Shown: positions 47,988 through 58,301 of the stretch, one piece after another
Position numbering within the stretch: position 1 is the stretch's first letter
Layout: each line of letters opens with the position of its first letter
NCBI RefSeq assembly: GCF_000379965.1
Contig: NZ_KB904328.1
Span: 519,976-583,975, forward strand
Length of the DNA: 64,000 nucleotides
From: Hoylesella nanceiensis DSM 19126 = JCM 15639
Lineage (GTDB): Bacteria > Bacteroidota > Bacteroidia > Bacteroidales > Bacteroidaceae
Direction of reading: 5' to 3'
Notes under the pieces: generated by a model
Seen by the model: the letters and a program-made list of their open reading frames with translations, nothing else
Database searches by the model: none
What the model was told of the DNA's origin: nothing
Position numbers and translations under genes: made by a program

Positions 47988-49838
47988 TTAATTGTCGCTG
48001 TTTTGCTCTTCTTGATGAAAGTAATTGAACACAGTAGCGGCTTTGCTTGCTCCGAGCACCTCTGTAAGTTGCTCTAAGTTAGCATCTTTAATCTTCTTCA
48101 CGCTCTTAAACTGCGCAATAAGAGCCTCTTTAGTCTTCGCTCCAACGCCTTTAATGTTGTCTAACTCAGAATGTAGAGCGGTTTTAGAACGCTTGTCTCT
48201 ATGGAACGAAATGGCATAGCGGTGCACCTCGTCTTGAATGCGCATAAGTGCCAAAAACAATTCGCTATTGTTCTTCAATCCAATAACAATGGGAGGGTTT
48301 CCAAAGAGTAATTCGTTGGTGCGGTGATGGTTGTCTTTTGCCAATCCAGCAATGGGAATTTGGAGATGTAACTGACCCTCAATCACCTCTCGAACAACGC
48401 TCATTTGACCCTTACCGCCATCGGTAATGATGAGGTCGGGTAGCGGCTTTCCCTCGTCAATCATGCGCTTATAACGTCTATAAACAACCTCTTGCATCGA
48501 CGCATAATCATCAGGTCCAACCACAGTTTTGATGTTATACTTGCGATAGTCGCTCTTTGAGGGTTTCATTCCTTTGAAAACCACACAGCCTGCCACTGCA
48601 TTTGTTCCGCTGATGTTCGAGTTGTCGAAGCATTCGATGTGATAGGGTAGTTTAGAAAGCTGCAAATGGTTTTGCAATTCTTTCATTATTCGGGTGTATT
48701 TTTGCTCAGGATTGAGCTTGTCGGCTTGCTTCATGCGGTCGAACTTATACTGCTTTCCGTTCATTTCCGACAGCTCTAAAAGCTTCTTTTTGTCGCCTCT
48801 TTGTGGCACAGTGAAGTAGGCGTTGGTCAATTGCCAATCTATTTCAAATGGAACGATGATCTCTTGCGCCTCACTGGCAAAACGATTGCGAATTTCGAGG
48901 ATTGCACTTACCAAAAGTTCTTCGTTTGTTTCGTTCACCTTTTGCTTGTATTCGTAGGTGAAACTCTGATTAATCGTGCCATTTTTAACGTGAATGTAGT
49001 TGATAAAAGCCGTTTTTTCGTTGTCGTGATGCGTGATACTAAACACGTCTACATTGCGTATGGTGTGACTAACGACCTCGCTTTTGGCAACGAACGAGGC
49101 AATTAATTCGTATTGCTTTTTAAGCTCTTGGGCTTCTTCAAAACGCATTTCTTGAGCCAACTGCATCATCTTTTCGTAGAGAGTAGCACTGGTTTTGCGC
49201 ACGTTTCCTTTGAGTATTTCTTTGGCTTGGGCAATCTTTTCGTTATAATCTTCCATAGTCTGCTTGCCAATACAGGGGCCTAAGCAATTGTGAATGTGAT
49301 ACTCTAAACATGATTTGAACTTGTTATTGGCGATGCCTTGCGGTGTAAGTGGAAGCTGACAACTACGGGGTTTGTAGATCTTTGTAATGAGTTCTAAAAG
49401 TGATTTAAGAGCGGTTACGTTGGTGAAAGGACCAAAATAGCTGCCTGTTTTGTGATTAATGGTGCGGGTTTTGAATATGCGAGGAAAGTATTCGTGCGTA
49501 ACACAAATGCTGGGGTAGGTCTTTCCGTCTTTAAGTAGAACGTTATAGCGTGGCGTGTATTTCTTAATTAGGCTGTTTTCGAGTAGTAGTGCGTCTTCTT
49601 CAGTGTTGACAACGGTATATGAAATGTTGTGAATTTTACTTACAAGTACCTTTGTTTTAAATCTATCTACTTCTTTGTGGAAATACGAAGATACACGACT
49701 TTTGAGGCGTTTTGCCTTTCCTACGTATATAATAACGTTGTTTTCATCGTAGAATTGGTAACTACCAGGCTTCTCAGGCATGCTTTGTACGATGCCTTTT
49801 AATTTGCTAATGCGCTCTTCTTTTTTATCCTTTGTCAT
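47988..49838 (-). CDS. uvrC: Excinuclease ABC subunit C
   Basis: The protein has 616 residues. The GIY-YIG nuclease domain (GSYQFYDENNVIIYVGKAK, residues 21-39) makes the 3' cut. A UVR domain (MRFEEAQELKKQYELI, near 210-225), the RNase H-like C-terminal nuclease domain (HIECFDNSNISG) and terminal helix-hairpin-helix motifs (IKGVGAKTKEALIAQF) follow. The enzyme makes both incisions in nucleotide excision repair. Full length. Confidence 0.97.
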   Translation of the reverse strand: MTKDKKEERISKLKGIVQSMPEKPGSYQFYDENNVIIYVGKAKRLKSRVSSYFHKEVDRFKTKVLVSKIHNISYTVVNTEEDALLLENSLIKKYTPRYNVLLKDGKTYPSICVTHEYFPRIFKTRTINHKTGSYFGPFTNVTALKSLLELITKIYKPRSCQLPLTPQGIANNKFKSCLEYHIHNCLGPCIGKQTMEDYNEKIAQAKEILKGNVRKTSATLYEKMMQLAQEMRFEEAQELKKQYELIASFVAKSEVVSHTIRNVDVFSITHHDNEKTAFINYIHVKNGTINQSFTYEYKQKVNETNEELLVSAILEIRNRFASEAQEIIVPFEIDWQLTNAYFTVPQRGDKKKLLELSEMNGKQYKFDRMKQADKLNPEQKYTRIMKELQNHLQLSKLPYHIECFDNSNISGTNAVAGCVVFKGMKPSKSDYRKYNIKTVVGPDDYASMQEVVYRRYKRMIDEGKPLPDLIITDGGKGQMSVVREVIEGQLHLQIPIAGLAKDNHHRTNELLFGNPPIVIGLKNNSELFLALMRIQDEVHRYAISFHRDKRSKTALHSELDNIKGVGAKTKEALIAQFKSVKKIKDANLEQLTEVLGASKAATVFNYFHQEEQNSDN

Positions 49839-49878
49839 GCACTATAATGCCTTTAGAATCAGTATTTCTATACTTTTG

Positions 49879-49894
49879 TGTTTCACGTGAAACT
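49879..49894. promoter_or_regulatory. parS-like site, upstream of uvrC
   Basis: TGTTTCACGTGAAACT contains the perfect palindrome GTTTCACGTGAAAC and differs from the ParB consensus only in the last base. Confidence 0.7.
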
Positions 49895-50001
49895 TTTATA
49901 TGTAATAAATATTGTGTGGTAAAGTTTCACATGTTGTTCATCTTGTCGATGAAAGGTTTGTTTCTTTCTTGTGAAAGACGAGAAAGGGGTGGGGAATAAT
50001 A

Positions 50002-50052
50002 AAAGGATTGAATGGTGCCTTATGTAAGTTCGGCAAACCGATTCAATCCTTT
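50002..50052 (-). terminator. Terminator of apt
   Basis: AAAGGATTGAAT (50002-50013) is perfectly inverted at 50041-50052, directly after the apt stop codon on the minus strand. Confidence 0.8.
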
Positions 50053-50058
50053 CGTATC

Positions 50059-50589
50059 TTAAAGTTTTAGTAATGTGGTAATTTCGATGTCTTTATCGAA
50101 TACCTCTCTACCGTTAAGTCCTTCGTCTAAGAGTTCGATGATGAAGTTGCAATAAATCTTTTTAGGTTTGAATTTTCTAACAAGATCGCATGCAGCTTTC
50201 ATCGTTCCGCCAGTAGCAAGCAAGTCATCGTGAAGTAAAACCACGTCGCCTTCTTCTATTGCGTCTTTATGTATCTCGATAGTATCGATGCCATATTCCT
50301 TCTCATAGCTTTCTTGTACAGTTTCACAGGGTAGCTTTCCAGGCTTTCTACATAGCGCAATACCAGCGTTTAGTTTGATGGCAAGAGCAGAACTCATAAC
50401 AAAACCACGGCTTTCGATGCCAACTACCTTAGTAATGCCCTTGTCTTTATAAAGATCATACATTTCATCGGCAATTGTCTTTAAGCACTCTGCGTTTTTA
50501 AATAGGGTGGTAACATCTCTGAAGTTGACACCCTTTATAGGCCAATCTGGAATTGAACGCAGATTGTCTAATAATAGTTTGTTGTTCAT
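50059..50589 (-). CDS. apt: Adenine phosphoribosyltransferase
   Basis: This 176-residue enzyme converts adenine and PRPP to AMP. The start MNNKLLLDNLRSIPDWP is typical, as are the PIKGVNFRD motif and the PRPP-binding loop VVLLHDDLLATGGTM. The longer frame starting at 50715 reads through the parS-like palindrome and is not plausible; the ATG at 50589 fits the family length. Confidence 0.96.
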   Translation of the reverse strand: MNNKLLLDNLRSIPDWPIKGVNFRDVTTLFKNAECLKTIADEMYDLYKDKGITKVVGIESRGFVMSSALAIKLNAGIALCRKPGKLPCETVQESYEKEYGIDTIEIHKDAIEEGDVVLLHDDLLATGGTMKAACDLVRKFKPKKIYCNFIIELLDEGLNGREVFDKDIEITTLLKL

Positions 50590-50623
50590 TATCAAATAAT
50601 TATATTGTTGTTTCTTATTCTTT

Positions 50624-50639
50624 TGTTTCACGTGAAACT
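50624..50639. promoter_or_regulatory. parS-like site, upstream of apt
   Basis: TGTTTCACGTGAAACT is identical to the site at 49879-49894 and lies 745 bases from it, 35 bases before the apt start. Confidence 0.7.
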
Positions 50640-50737
50640 TACATTTGTCTTGCGATAGTTTCACGCTTGTTTCTTTCTTATCTTGTGAATGCATCGAAGA
50701 AAGTTCTCGATACATTCGAATATTTTCTGTTTTTAGA

Positions 50738-52612
50738 TTATCTTCCTAATAAGATAAGGAGCACGTTGATATCGCTTGGAGATACACCAGGAATTCTACT
50801 TGCCTCTGCTAACGTTTCAGGTTGAATCTTTTCGAGCTTCTGTCTGCCTTCAGTAGATATCTCGTGAAGTTGTGCATAATTAAATCTTCCCTTGATCTTG
50901 ATATCTTCTAAACGTCTCATTTTATCGGCAATGATTCGCTCTCTTTCGATATATCCTCTGTATTTAATTCTGATTTCTGCTGCTTCGGTGATTTCTTCCT
51001 CTCTGTTAGGAACGTCTTTTAAAATCTCGTTCAAATGGGGAATAACTTCAGCAAGGTTGCTCATTGTAAGTTGAGGACGAGCAATTAAATCTGAAATCTT
51101 GATAGATGAGTGGATAGGAGTGGTGCCCAAACGTTCTAAACTTGCATTGATATCTTTGGGTTTTATGCTGGTTTCATCGCAGAATTGTATGATTTTAGAA
51201 ATAGAATCTTCTTTCTGTTTCCACCAATCGTAACGCTCTTTAGTAGCAATACCCAATTCAAACGCCTTAGAAGTTAATCTGTAGTCGGCATCATCTTGGC
51301 GCAACAAGATTCTGTATTCTGCTCTTGAAGTAAACATTCGATAAGGTTCATCGACACCTTTAGTGGTTAAATCGTCGATGAGAACGCCAATATAGCTCTC
51401 GTCTCGTTTCATAACAAACTCCTTATCGTCGTAGAAACATTTTAGAGCTGCATTGATACCTGCAACTAAACCTTGACCTGCTGCCTCTTCATAGCCAGTA
51501 GTTCCGTTTACTTGTCCAGCGAAGTAAAGTCCTTTTACCACTTTACTTTCAAGAGTATGTTTAAGCTGAGTGGGGTCGAAATAATCGTATTCGATGGCGT
51601 AACCTGGGCGATAAATCTTCGCATCTCTTAGCGCAGGGATCTTGTGAAGTGCGTTTAACTGCACCTCGAAAGGCATACTTGAAGAGAAACCATTGAGATA
51701 CATCTCGTTGGTGTCGGTGCCTTCGGGCTCTAAGAATAAAGGATGTTTGTCTTTATCGGGGAAAGTTACGAGTTTGGTTTCAATAGAAGGGCAGTATCTT
51801 GGACCTGTACTTTGAATCTGTCCGTTAAACAATGGCGAGTCGGCAATACCCTTGTTGAGCTCCATGTGCGCTTCGGGGGTAGTGTAAAAAGTCCAACAAG
51901 GCAATTGTTTGAGAGGCTTATGAAGATTCATATAGCTGAACTGATGGAAATCGAAGTCGCCATCTTGTTTCTCCATTTCATCGAAATGCACCGAACGTTT
52001 ATCGATTCTTACAGGTGTTCCTGTTTTCATTCGGTCAGAACGGATACCCAATTGGTTGATACATTCGGTGAGATGGGGTACAGCAGGCTCTGCACATCTA
52101 CCTCCAGGGAAGGTTCTTCGTCCGATGTGCATTAATCCATTGAGGAAGGTTCCCGCAGTGATAATGACACATTTTGCGGTGAATTCAACTCCCCAAACGG
52201 TTCTTACGCCAACAATCTCATTGTTTTTAACGATCAACTCATCTACTTGGTCTTGCCAAATATCGAGGTTCTCCGTTTTATCTAAAGTCTCTTTCCATTT
52301 AGTTATAAACTTTTCTCGGTCGCATTGTGCACGTGGACTCCACACAGCGGGGCCCTTTCCACGGTTCAACATTCTGAATTGAATAGCCGTTGCGTCGGTA
52401 ATTAGACCCATTTGTCCGCCTAATGCGTCGACTTCTCTAACTATTTGGCCTTTCGCAATGCCACCAATAGCGGGGTTACAGCTCATTTGTCCAATCTTAT
52501 TCATGTCGATAGTGATTAGACAAGTCTTAGCTCCCATGTTGGAAGCAGCGGTTGCTGCTTCGTTACCAGCATGTCCTCCGCCCACAACAATCACATCATA
52601 TTTGAAGTTCAT
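50738..52612 (-). CDS. mnmG: tRNA uridine 5-carboxymethylaminomethyl modification enzyme MnmG (GidA)
   Basis: The protein has 624 residues. The FAD-binding start [16 protein letters not shown] and the motif [20 protein letters not shown] are diagnostic, as is [20 protein letters not shown]. With MnmE it modifies the wobble uridine of several tRNAs. The start at 52612 (MNFKYDVIV) fits the family; the upstream extension of 32 residues would run into the promoter area. It is divergent from the sdh operon. Confidence 0.97.
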   Translation of the reverse strand: MNFKYDVIVVGGGHAGNEAATAASNMGAKTCLITIDMNKIGQMSCNPAIGGIAKGQIVREVDALGGQMGLITDATAIQFRMLNRGKGPAVWSPRAQCDREKFITKWKETLDKTENLDIWQDQVDELIVKNNEIVGVRTVWGVEFTAKCVIITAGTFLNGLMHIGRRTFPGGRCAEPAVPHLTECINQLGIRSDRMKTGTPVRIDKRSVHFDEMEKQDGDFDFHQFSYMNLHKPLKQLPCWTFYTTPEAHMELNKGIADSPLFNGQIQSTGPRYCPSIETKLVTFPDKDKHPLFLEPEGTDTNEMYLNGFSSSMPFEVQLNALHKIPALRDAKIYRPGYAIEYDYFDPTQLKHTLESKVVKGLYFAGQVNGTTGYEEAAGQGLVAGINAALKCFYDDKEFVMKRDESYIGVLIDDLTTKGVDEPYRMFTSRAEYRILLRQDDADYRLTSKAFELGIATKERYDWWKQKEDSISKIIQFCDETSIKPKDINASLERLGTTPIHSSIKISDLIARPQLTMSNLAEVIPHLNEILKDVPNREEEITEAAEIRIKYRGYIERERIIADKMRRLEDIKIKGRFNYAQLHEISTEGRQKLEKIQPETLAEASRIPGVSPSDINVLLILLGR

Positions 52613-52807
52613 TCTTGTTATTTTGGTTTTATCCTTAAATATGTTCTCGTATAATATATAAATAGGTGTGAGTCTTTCAACGTTCTTTTCAAATGTAAAA
52701 GAAACCAACCTCTCCTACAGTTTTTAATCTATTGTTTTATAAGCAATATCCTTGTGTTATGTAATAAATAAAACATCTTCTTATAGAAGCTTAAAAACAT
52801 TCGAACA

Positions 52808-52841
52808 CAAAAGTACAGAATAAAATTGGATTTTTAGTCAA
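52808..52841 (-). promoter_or_regulatory. Candidate promoter of mnmG
   Basis: On the minus strand TTG (52841-52839) and TACTTTTG (52815-52808) are separated by 23 bases, a rather long spacer. Confidence 0.45.
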
Positions 52842-52846
52842 AAGCT

Positions 52847-52876
52847 TTGATTTATCATCAAAATATAGTATTTTTG
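52847..52876 (+). promoter_or_regulatory. Promoter of the sdhCAB operon
   Basis: TTG at 52847-52849, a 19-base spacer and TATTTTTG at 52869-52876 form the promoter. It lies next to the divergent mnmG promoter and leaves a leader of about 120 bases. Confidence 0.7.
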
Positions 52877-53005
52877 CAAGCGGTTTTACGATTCATATAC
52901 CTACAAATGGGGGTGCTGTGAAGCGTAGAATTGTAACTTAAACATCAGGTTTAAGCTTCAAGAAGAATATATTCTAACAATTAAATAATTAATTTTCAGT
53001 CAATT

Positions 53006-53689
53006 ATGTGGTTATTTAAATCCTCTATTGGTAGAAAAGTGATAATGTCTGTAACAGGCATTGCGCTTATTCTATTTTTGACATTCCACATGTCGATGAA
53101 TGTTGTTGCTTTGTTTTCAGAAGCAGGTTACAACATGATTTGTCATTTCCTTGGTGCTAACTGGTATGCTGTTGTGGCTACAATGGGTCTTGCAGGTCTT
53201 GCAATGTTGCACATTGTGTATGCTTTTATCTTGACAGCACAAAACAGAAGAGCACGAGGCAGCGAGCGTTATGCTGTTGTTGACAAACCAAAGAAAGTGG
53301 AGTGGGCTTCTCAAAACATGTTAGTTTTAGGTATTATTATTCTTCTTGGCCTATTACTACACTTGTTTAACTTCTGGTATAACATGATGTTTGCAGAAAT
53401 TATTGGTGTTGAATTTGCTCATTCTCCATCAGATGGTTTCGCATACATTAGAGACACATTCGCAAATCCAGTTTACGTTGTGTTGTATGTTATTTGGATA
53501 GTGGCAATCTGGTTGCACCTTTCTCATGGATTCTGGAGTGCAATGCACACCTTAGGTATTAATGGTAAGGTTTGGTTTAAGCGTTGGCAAGCTATCGGCT
53601 TGGTATATTCTACCATCTTAATGTTAGGATTCCTCGTTGTAGTTCTTGCGTTTGCGTTCGGCTGTGCGCCTAGCTTATGCTGCCATTAA
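53006..53689 (+). CDS. sdhC: Succinate dehydrogenase/fumarate reductase cytochrome b subunit
   Basis: This 227-residue membrane anchor has five hydrophobic helices and histidines placed for di-heme binding (LFLTFHMSMN, AMLHIVYAF, IWLHLSHGFWSAMHTLG). It belongs to the Bacteroidota-type SdhC/FrdC with a single membrane subunit and two hemes. It carries electrons between menaquinol and the soluble subunits. First gene of the sdhCAB operon. Confidence 0.95.
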   Translation: MWLFKSSIGRKVIMSVTGIALILFLTFHMSMNVVALFSEAGYNMICHFLGANWYAVVATMGLAGLAMLHIVYAFILTAQNRRARGSERYAVVDKPKKVEWASQNMLVLGIIILLGLLLHLFNFWYNMMFAEIIGVEFAHSPSDGFAYIRDTFANPVYVVLYVIWIVAIWLHLSHGFWSAMHTLGINGKVWFKRWQAIGLVYSTILMLGFLVVVLAFAFGCAPSLCCH

Positions 53690-53735
53690 TTCAGTGTGTA
53701 AGAATTTAATTACTTTCTTTTAAGATTTAAAGATT

Positions 53736-55718
53736 ATGACTAATCAGATAAATTCAAAGATTCCAGAAGGACCTATAGCAGAGAAATGGACCAATTATAA
53801 AGCACATCAACGTTTGGTTAACCCAAAGAATAAATTAAAGTTAGATGTGATTGTCGTAGGAACAGGATTGGCTGGAGCTAGTGCAGCTGCATCTCTTGGC
53901 GAGATGGGCTTTAATGTTCTTAACTTTTGTATACAAGATTCACCTCGTCGTGCGCACTCTATTGCAGCGCAAGGAGGTATCAATGCCGCTAAAAACTATC
54001 AGAATGATGGTGACTCAGTTTATCGTCTTTTCTACGATACAGTTAAAGGTGGCGATTATAGAGCACGTGAAGCAAACGTTTATCGTTTAGCAGAAGTGTC
54101 AAATAGTATCATCGATCAGTGCGTAGCTCAAGGTGTTCCTTTTGCTCGTGAGTATGGTGGTATGTTAGCAAACCGTTCTTTTGGTGGAGCTCAAGTAAGT
54201 AGAACATTCTACGCAAAAGGACAAACTGGACAGCAATTGTTGCTTGGTGCTTACTCAGCGCTTAGCTGTCAGGTGAATGCAGGAAAGGTAAAGCTCTACA
54301 CTCGTTATGAGATGGAAGACGTAGTTCTTGTAGATGGCCGTGCAAGAGGTATCATTGCAAAGAACTTAGTTACAGGTAAACTAGAGCGTTTCTCTGCAAA
54401 TGCCGTAGTAATAGCAACAGGAGGATATGGTAATGCTTATTTCCTTTCTACCAATGCGATGGGTTGTAACTGTACAGCAGCAATCCAATGCTATCGTAAG
54501 GGAGCTTACTTTGCAAATCCATCATACGTTCAAATTCACCCAACATGTATTCCAGTACACGGCGATAAGCAATCAAAGCTTACCTTGATGTCTGAATCTT
54601 TGCGTAATGACGGACGTATTTGGGTTCCAAAGAAGATCGAAGACGCTAAAGCTTTGCAAGCAGGTACAAAGAAAGGCTCTGACATTCCAGAAGAAGACCG
54701 TGACTATTATCTTGAACGTCGCTATCCAGCATTCGGAAACTTGGTTCCTCGTGACGTAGCTTCTCGTGCTGCTAAAGAGCGTTGTGATAAGGGATTCGGT
54801 GTAAATAATACAGGACTTGCTGTGTTCCTCGACTTCTCTGAAAGTATTGAACGCTTGGGAGTAGATGCCATTCTACAACGTTATGGTAACCTATTCGATA
54901 TGTACGAAGAAATTACAGACGTTAATCCAGGCGAACTAGCAAACGAAATAAACGGTGTTAAGTATTATAATCCAATGATGATCTATCCTGCAATCCACTA
55001 TACAATGGGTGGAATCTGGGTTGATTACGAGCTAATGACTTCAATCGAAGGCTTGTTCGCAATTGGAGAATGTAACTTCTCAGACCACGGAGCAAACCGC
55101 TTAGGTGCTTCAGCGTTGATGCAAGGTCTTGCAGATGGTTACTTCGTACTTCCATACACCATTCAAAACTATCTTGCAGATCAAGCAATTTGGCCTCGTT
55201 TATCTACAGATCTTCCTGAATTCGAAGAAGCTGAGCGTGGAGTTCAAGCAGAAATCGATCGCCTAATGGGCATTCAAGGAAAGCGTTCAGTAGACTCAAT
55301 CCATAAAGAACTTGGTCATATCATGTGGGAACACGTAGGAATGGGCCGTACAGCAGAAGGACTTCGTGAAGGTATTGCAAAGATGAAAGAACTAAGAAAA
55401 GAGTTCGATACCAACCTATTCATACCTGGAAGCAAAGAAGGACTTAACGTAGAGCTAGACAAAGCCATTCACCTTCGTGACTTTATCATCATGGGAGAAC
55501 TTGAAGCATACGACGCTCTCTCTCGTAATGAAAGCTGTGGTGGACACTTCCGTGAAGAATATCAGACCGAAGAAGGAGAAGCTAAGCGTGATGACGAGAA
55601 CTATTTCTATGTAGGATGCTGGAAATATAATGGCAGCGATACAGCAGAACCAGAGCTTATCAAAGAGCCATTAGAGTATGAAGCAATTAAAGTTCAAACA
55701 CGTAACTATAAGTCGTAA
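53736..55718 (+). CDS. sdhA: Succinate dehydrogenase/fumarate reductase flavoprotein subunit
   Basis: The protein has 660 residues. The FAD-binding motif [16 protein letters not shown] and the flavinylation segment [17 protein letters not shown] are present, as are the substrate-site sequences GGAQVSRTF and [13 protein letters not shown]. It interconverts fumarate and succinate at the cytoplasmic face. In fermenting Prevotella-like bacteria the complex mainly reduces fumarate as the final electron acceptor. Second gene of the operon. Confidence 0.96.
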   Translation: MTNQINSKIPEGPIAEKWTNYKAHQRLVNPKNKLKLDVIVVGTGLAGASAAASLGEMGFNVLNFCIQDSPRRAHSIAAQGGINAAKNYQNDGDSVYRLFYDTVKGGDYRAREANVYRLAEVSNSIIDQCVAQGVPFAREYGGMLANRSFGGAQVSRTFYAKGQTGQQLLLGAYSALSCQVNAGKVKLYTRYEMEDVVLVDGRARGIIAKNLVTGKLERFSANAVVIATGGYGNAYFLSTNAMGCNCTAAIQCYRKGAYFANPSYVQIHPTCIPVHGDKQSKLTLMSESLRNDGRIWVPKKIEDAKALQAGTKKGSDIPEEDRDYYLERRYPAFGNLVPRDVASRAAKERCDKGFGVNNTGLAVFLDFSESIERLGVDAILQRYGNLFDMYEEITDVNPGELANEINGVKYYNPMMIYPAIHYTMGGIWVDYELMTSIEGLFAIGECNFSDHGANRLGASALMQGLADGYFVLPYTIQNYLADQAIWPRLSTDLPEFEEAERGVQAEIDRLMGIQGKRSVDSIHKELGHIMWEHVGMGRTAEGLREGIAKMKELRKEFDTNLFIPGSKEGLNVELDKAIHLRDFIIMGELEAYDALSRNESCGGHFREEYQTEEGEAKRDDENYFYVGCWKYNGSDTAEPELIKEPLEYEAIKVQTRNYKS

Positions 55719-55852
55719 TTAAGTTAACGAGTGCATCTTATGTCGACAGCTCACAAATAATCGAGCACAGCAGTAATGTAACAGCCACCTAAAAGGGCAG
55801 TTTTCACTCAAGTCGACATAACAACTCTAAACGAATAAGCTATAAAACCCAT

Positions 55853-56608
55853 ATGGAGAAAAATATAAGTTTCACGCTAAAAGTATGGCGTCAAAATGGT
55901 CCTAAGGCAAAAGGACACTTCGATTCATTCGAAATGAAGGACATCCCTACAGATACTTCATTCCTCGAAATGCTCGACATCTTGAACGAGCAACTCATCG
56001 AAGAAGGTAAAGAACCATTTGTGTTCGACCACGATTGTAGAGAAGGTATCTGCGGTATGTGTTCACTTTACATCAATGGACACCCACACGGACCAGCTAC
56101 AGGAGCAACAACTTGCCAATTATATATGCGCCGTTTCAATGATGGAGACGTAATAACCGTAGAGCCATGGCGTTCTGCTGCATTCCCAGTAATTAAGGAT
56201 TGTATGGTAGATCGTGGTGCTTTCGATAAGATTATACAAGCAGGTGGATACGTAACAGTACGCACAGGCCAACCACAAGATGCAAACAGCATCCTCATTC
56301 CAAAGCAAGATGCCGACGAAGCAATGGATTGCGCAACATGTATCGGTTGTGGTGCTTGCGTTGCAGCATGTAAAAATGGTTCTGCAATGTTGTTTGTAAG
56401 TTCTAAGGTAAGTCAACTTGCACTTCTTCCACAAGGTAAACCAGAAGCAGCACGTCGTGCAAAGGCAATGATGTTGAAGATGGAAGAACTCGGATTCGGT
56501 AACTGTACAAACACTCAAGCATGTGAAGCAGAGTGTCCAAAGAACGAATCTATTGCCAATATCGCTCGTCTAAACCGTGAGTTCATCATGGCAAAGTTAA
56601 ACGACTAA
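55853..56608 (+). CDS. sdhB: Succinate dehydrogenase/fumarate reductase iron-sulfur subunit
   Basis: The protein has 251 residues. The cysteine motifs for the clusters are complete: [17 protein letters not shown] with a later Cys for [2Fe-2S], [17 protein letters not shown] for [4Fe-4S] and [13 protein letters not shown] for the remaining cluster. It passes electrons between the flavin and the heme subunit. It follows sdhA after a gap of about 130 bases, which is longer than usual but contains no separate gene. Confidence 0.96.
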   Translation: MEKNISFTLKVWRQNGPKAKGHFDSFEMKDIPTDTSFLEMLDILNEQLIEEGKEPFVFDHDCREGICGMCSLYINGHPHGPATGATTCQLYMRRFNDGDVITVEPWRSAAFPVIKDCMVDRGAFDKIIQAGGYVTVRTGQPQDANSILIPKQDADEAMDCATCIGCGACVAACKNGSAMLFVSSKVSQLALLPQGKPEAARRAKAMMLKMEELGFGNCTNTQACEAECPKNESIANIARLNREFIMAKLND

Positions 56609-56631
56609 TATTGCTTTAATTAAAATAGACT

Positions 56632-56668
56632 AAGGATGCCTGTCTGAGAAAGATAGGTGTCCTTTTTC
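56632..56668 (+). terminator. Terminator of the sdh operon
   Basis: AAGGATGCCTGTCT (56632-56645) pairs through G-T pairs with AGATAGGTGTCCTT (56651-56664), followed by TTTCC. It is 24 bases after sdhB. Confidence 0.65.
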
Positions 56669-57003
56669 CTTTTATGCCCTCTCGTCCTTTTATTAGGTAG
56701 AACATCGAGCCTAAAAAATGCTGCCTTGTACCCTTATTCATCATTCCGTTACCCATTGTTGTAGCAGAAAGATGAGGTACAGAACCCTCACAAAGCCCCA
56801 ATAGCTGTATTCCTTCGATATTTTCGCTGTATTTCATTAAAATATCTCGCCCCTTACTTTCCCTGTTTTTATCATTTCAGCGCCTTAGAAAGAGTTTAAT
56901 GAACTATATTATTAATGCCTTGTGATAAAAAACTATACAAAAAAGCTCTCTGACGACTTGAAATCATTAGAGAGCAATATATTTATATGATGTGACTTCC
57001 TAT
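56669..57003. other. Intergenic stretch
   Basis: No gene is supported. The open frame at 56616-56837 on the minus strand reads through the sdh terminator and lacks family features. Confidence 0.5.
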
Positions 57004-57144
57004 GCCACTAAACGCCAAATAAAGGCGATGAGCATCGTAACAACAATGCTAAAGACAAGCTTTGTTTTGTTCTTCCTTGTATGGGTTCTCTTTTTCGCCT
57101 TTGTAGTATTTACAAAGCTTCATTAATTTTTCTCTATCATCCAT
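57004..57144 (-). pseudogene. Small protein gene, probably frameshifted
   Basis: From ATG 57144 the frame gives 31 residues (DDREKLMKLCKYYKGEKENP, then YKEEQNKACL) and a stop at 57049. The C-K-Y-Y-K-G-E-K-E-N-P motif recurs at the N-terminus of many small Bacteroidota proteins. A neighbouring frame then continues as TKLVFSIVVTMLIAFIWRLVA, a clear membrane helix. One base change near 57056-57062 would join both parts into a protein of about 47 residues. The start overlaps the end of the upstream lipoprotein gene by eight bases. Confidence 0.45.
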
Positions 57145-57574
57145 GTTTCTTTTTACAATTTATATTGTCAACTTCAGTAGTATCTATTATTACCTTTTCT
57201 CCTTTAGCATTGCATTCTTTAATTTGTTTGTTAGTATCCTTTATTCCTTCTATAATCTCTTCATAAAGATCCTCGTCTACACCGAGCTTTTTTGCCTCCT
57301 CCTTACTTATGTTTAGGTAAAATACACTGTCTTTATAAAAGGCATAATTTTTTAGCGCAAGGGCAGCAGCTCTCTTTATTCTTATTTCTTTAGGCATTTG
57401 TCTTAGTTCTTCAACACTAAGCAATAGTGCCTTTGCCTCTTCGGCCTCAGAAGCATATACACGATTTCTTACGCTATTGTTTGTTTGCGATGGAGAGTCT
57501 TTTTTAGCGCACGAAGATGCAATAAATATAGCCAAAAGACTTAAAGGAATAAGTTTTAGAAAATTTTTGTCCAT
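57137..57574 (-). CDS. Small lipoprotein of unknown function (145 aa)
   Basis: The signal peptide (DKNFLKLIPLSLLAIFIASS) ends at a lipobox cysteine (SSCAK, residue 22). The mature part is helical and highly charged (EAEEAKALLLSVEELRQMPKEI, then NISKEEAKKLGVDEDLYEEI), ending in a Lys/Cys tail. No family is recognised. A TATATTTG box on the minus strand at 57682-57675 lies about 100 bases upstream. It seems co-transcribed with the small membrane-protein gene that overlaps its end. Confidence 0.7.
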   Translation of the reverse strand: MDKNFLKLIPLSLLAIFIASSCAKKDSPSQTNNSVRNRVYASEAEEAKALLLSVEELRQMPKEIRIKRAAALALKNYAFYKDSVFYLNISKEEAKKLGVDEDLYEEIIEGIKDTNKQIKECNAKGEKVIIDTTEVDNINCKKKHG

Positions 57575-57682
57575 CTTTTTTATGTTTAATAGGTTAATAA
57601 AATGGTATGATAAAGAGCATAAATAAAAGAAAGGAAAATTCTCTTTTTCAGCTTAATAAGTAATAGTCTTTTTGCAAATATA

Positions 57683-58152
57683 GGAAAAAAAATAAATGCA
57701 GATATTGTTTTTATCCTATTTAACGCAGGCATTTCTCGTTTAATTTTATGTCTTCACAGAACAATGCAAACCGCATTAGAGCGAAAGAATAACGACATTT
57801 GGATTTGTTCTTTTTTATTTCTTTTCCCTGTTCTATTCAATAAAAGCTCCGTAAAGATAGTTTAAAGAAGCTTTAATCCCTTGTTCCCTTTCTTTGTGTC
57901 ATCTCCTTATTTTTCTATAAACAGCCTCTTGCGTCCGAAAATCATTGCAATTGTGTTCCAAAAGCATTGTAATTACACGCCAATCTCACCGCTTTTACGT
58001 ACTAATTGCATTGAGTTTAAGGCAGACTTATTTTACAGACGGTTTATACATCTTATAGCTGAAAAATAGAAAGAGCTAATTGTAGGGGAGTTGATGATAG
58101 AAAGATACGTTAAAAATATTGTCTTAATGTATTTTTATTTAAAATATTTTCT
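57683..58152. other. Intergenic stretch before the CRISPR-Cas locus
   Basis: No gene is supported. It contains a good copy of the dispersed intergenic repeat at 57939-58022 (ATCATTGCAATTGTG, then AAAAGCATTGTAATTACACG). The 3' part is very AT-rich. Confidence 0.5.
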
Positions 58153-58160
58153 TACTTTTG
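58153..58160 (+). promoter_or_regulatory. Candidate -7 box for cas9
   Basis: TACTTTTG on the + strand would start transcription about 180 bases before cas9 and run through the tracrRNA region in antisense. A weaker alternative (TATTATTTG at 58314-58322) lies just before the gene. Confidence 0.4.
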
Positions 58161-58210
58161 TAAAAGACAACACTTAATGAAAGATATAGGGAATAACTAT
58201 AAGCTATATA

Positions 58211-58296
58211 TAAAAACAGTGCTCCCACGGTTGTCCGCAGGAGCAAGAAATCTTCGGCTTATAGCCTTGTTGTGAAAAGTCTTCACATGTATATCT
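58211..58296 (-). ncRNA. tracrRNA of the type II-C CRISPR-Cas system
   Basis: On the minus strand an anti-repeat segment (58269-58295, beginning near ACACAGATATACATGTG and ending CACAAC) is followed by the short nexus hairpin GGCTATAAGCC (58266-58256). A terminator hairpin comes next: TGCTCC-TG-CGG-ACAA-CCG-TG-GGAGCA (58245-58220), then a T-run at 58216-58212. A length of about 85 bases and the CAAGGCTATAAGCCGAAG pattern fit known tracrRNAs. A consensus promoter precedes it. The partner crRNA repeat, presumably beginning GTTGTG, is not in the window. Confidence 0.82.
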
Positions 58297-58301
58297 GTGT
58301 G

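Noticed and set aside
58261-58295. Hairpin-forming segment before cas9 taken as a degenerate CRISPR repeat
   Set aside because: There is only one copy, and it is followed by a nexus hairpin and terminator under its own promoter, which fits the tracrRNA anti-repeat.
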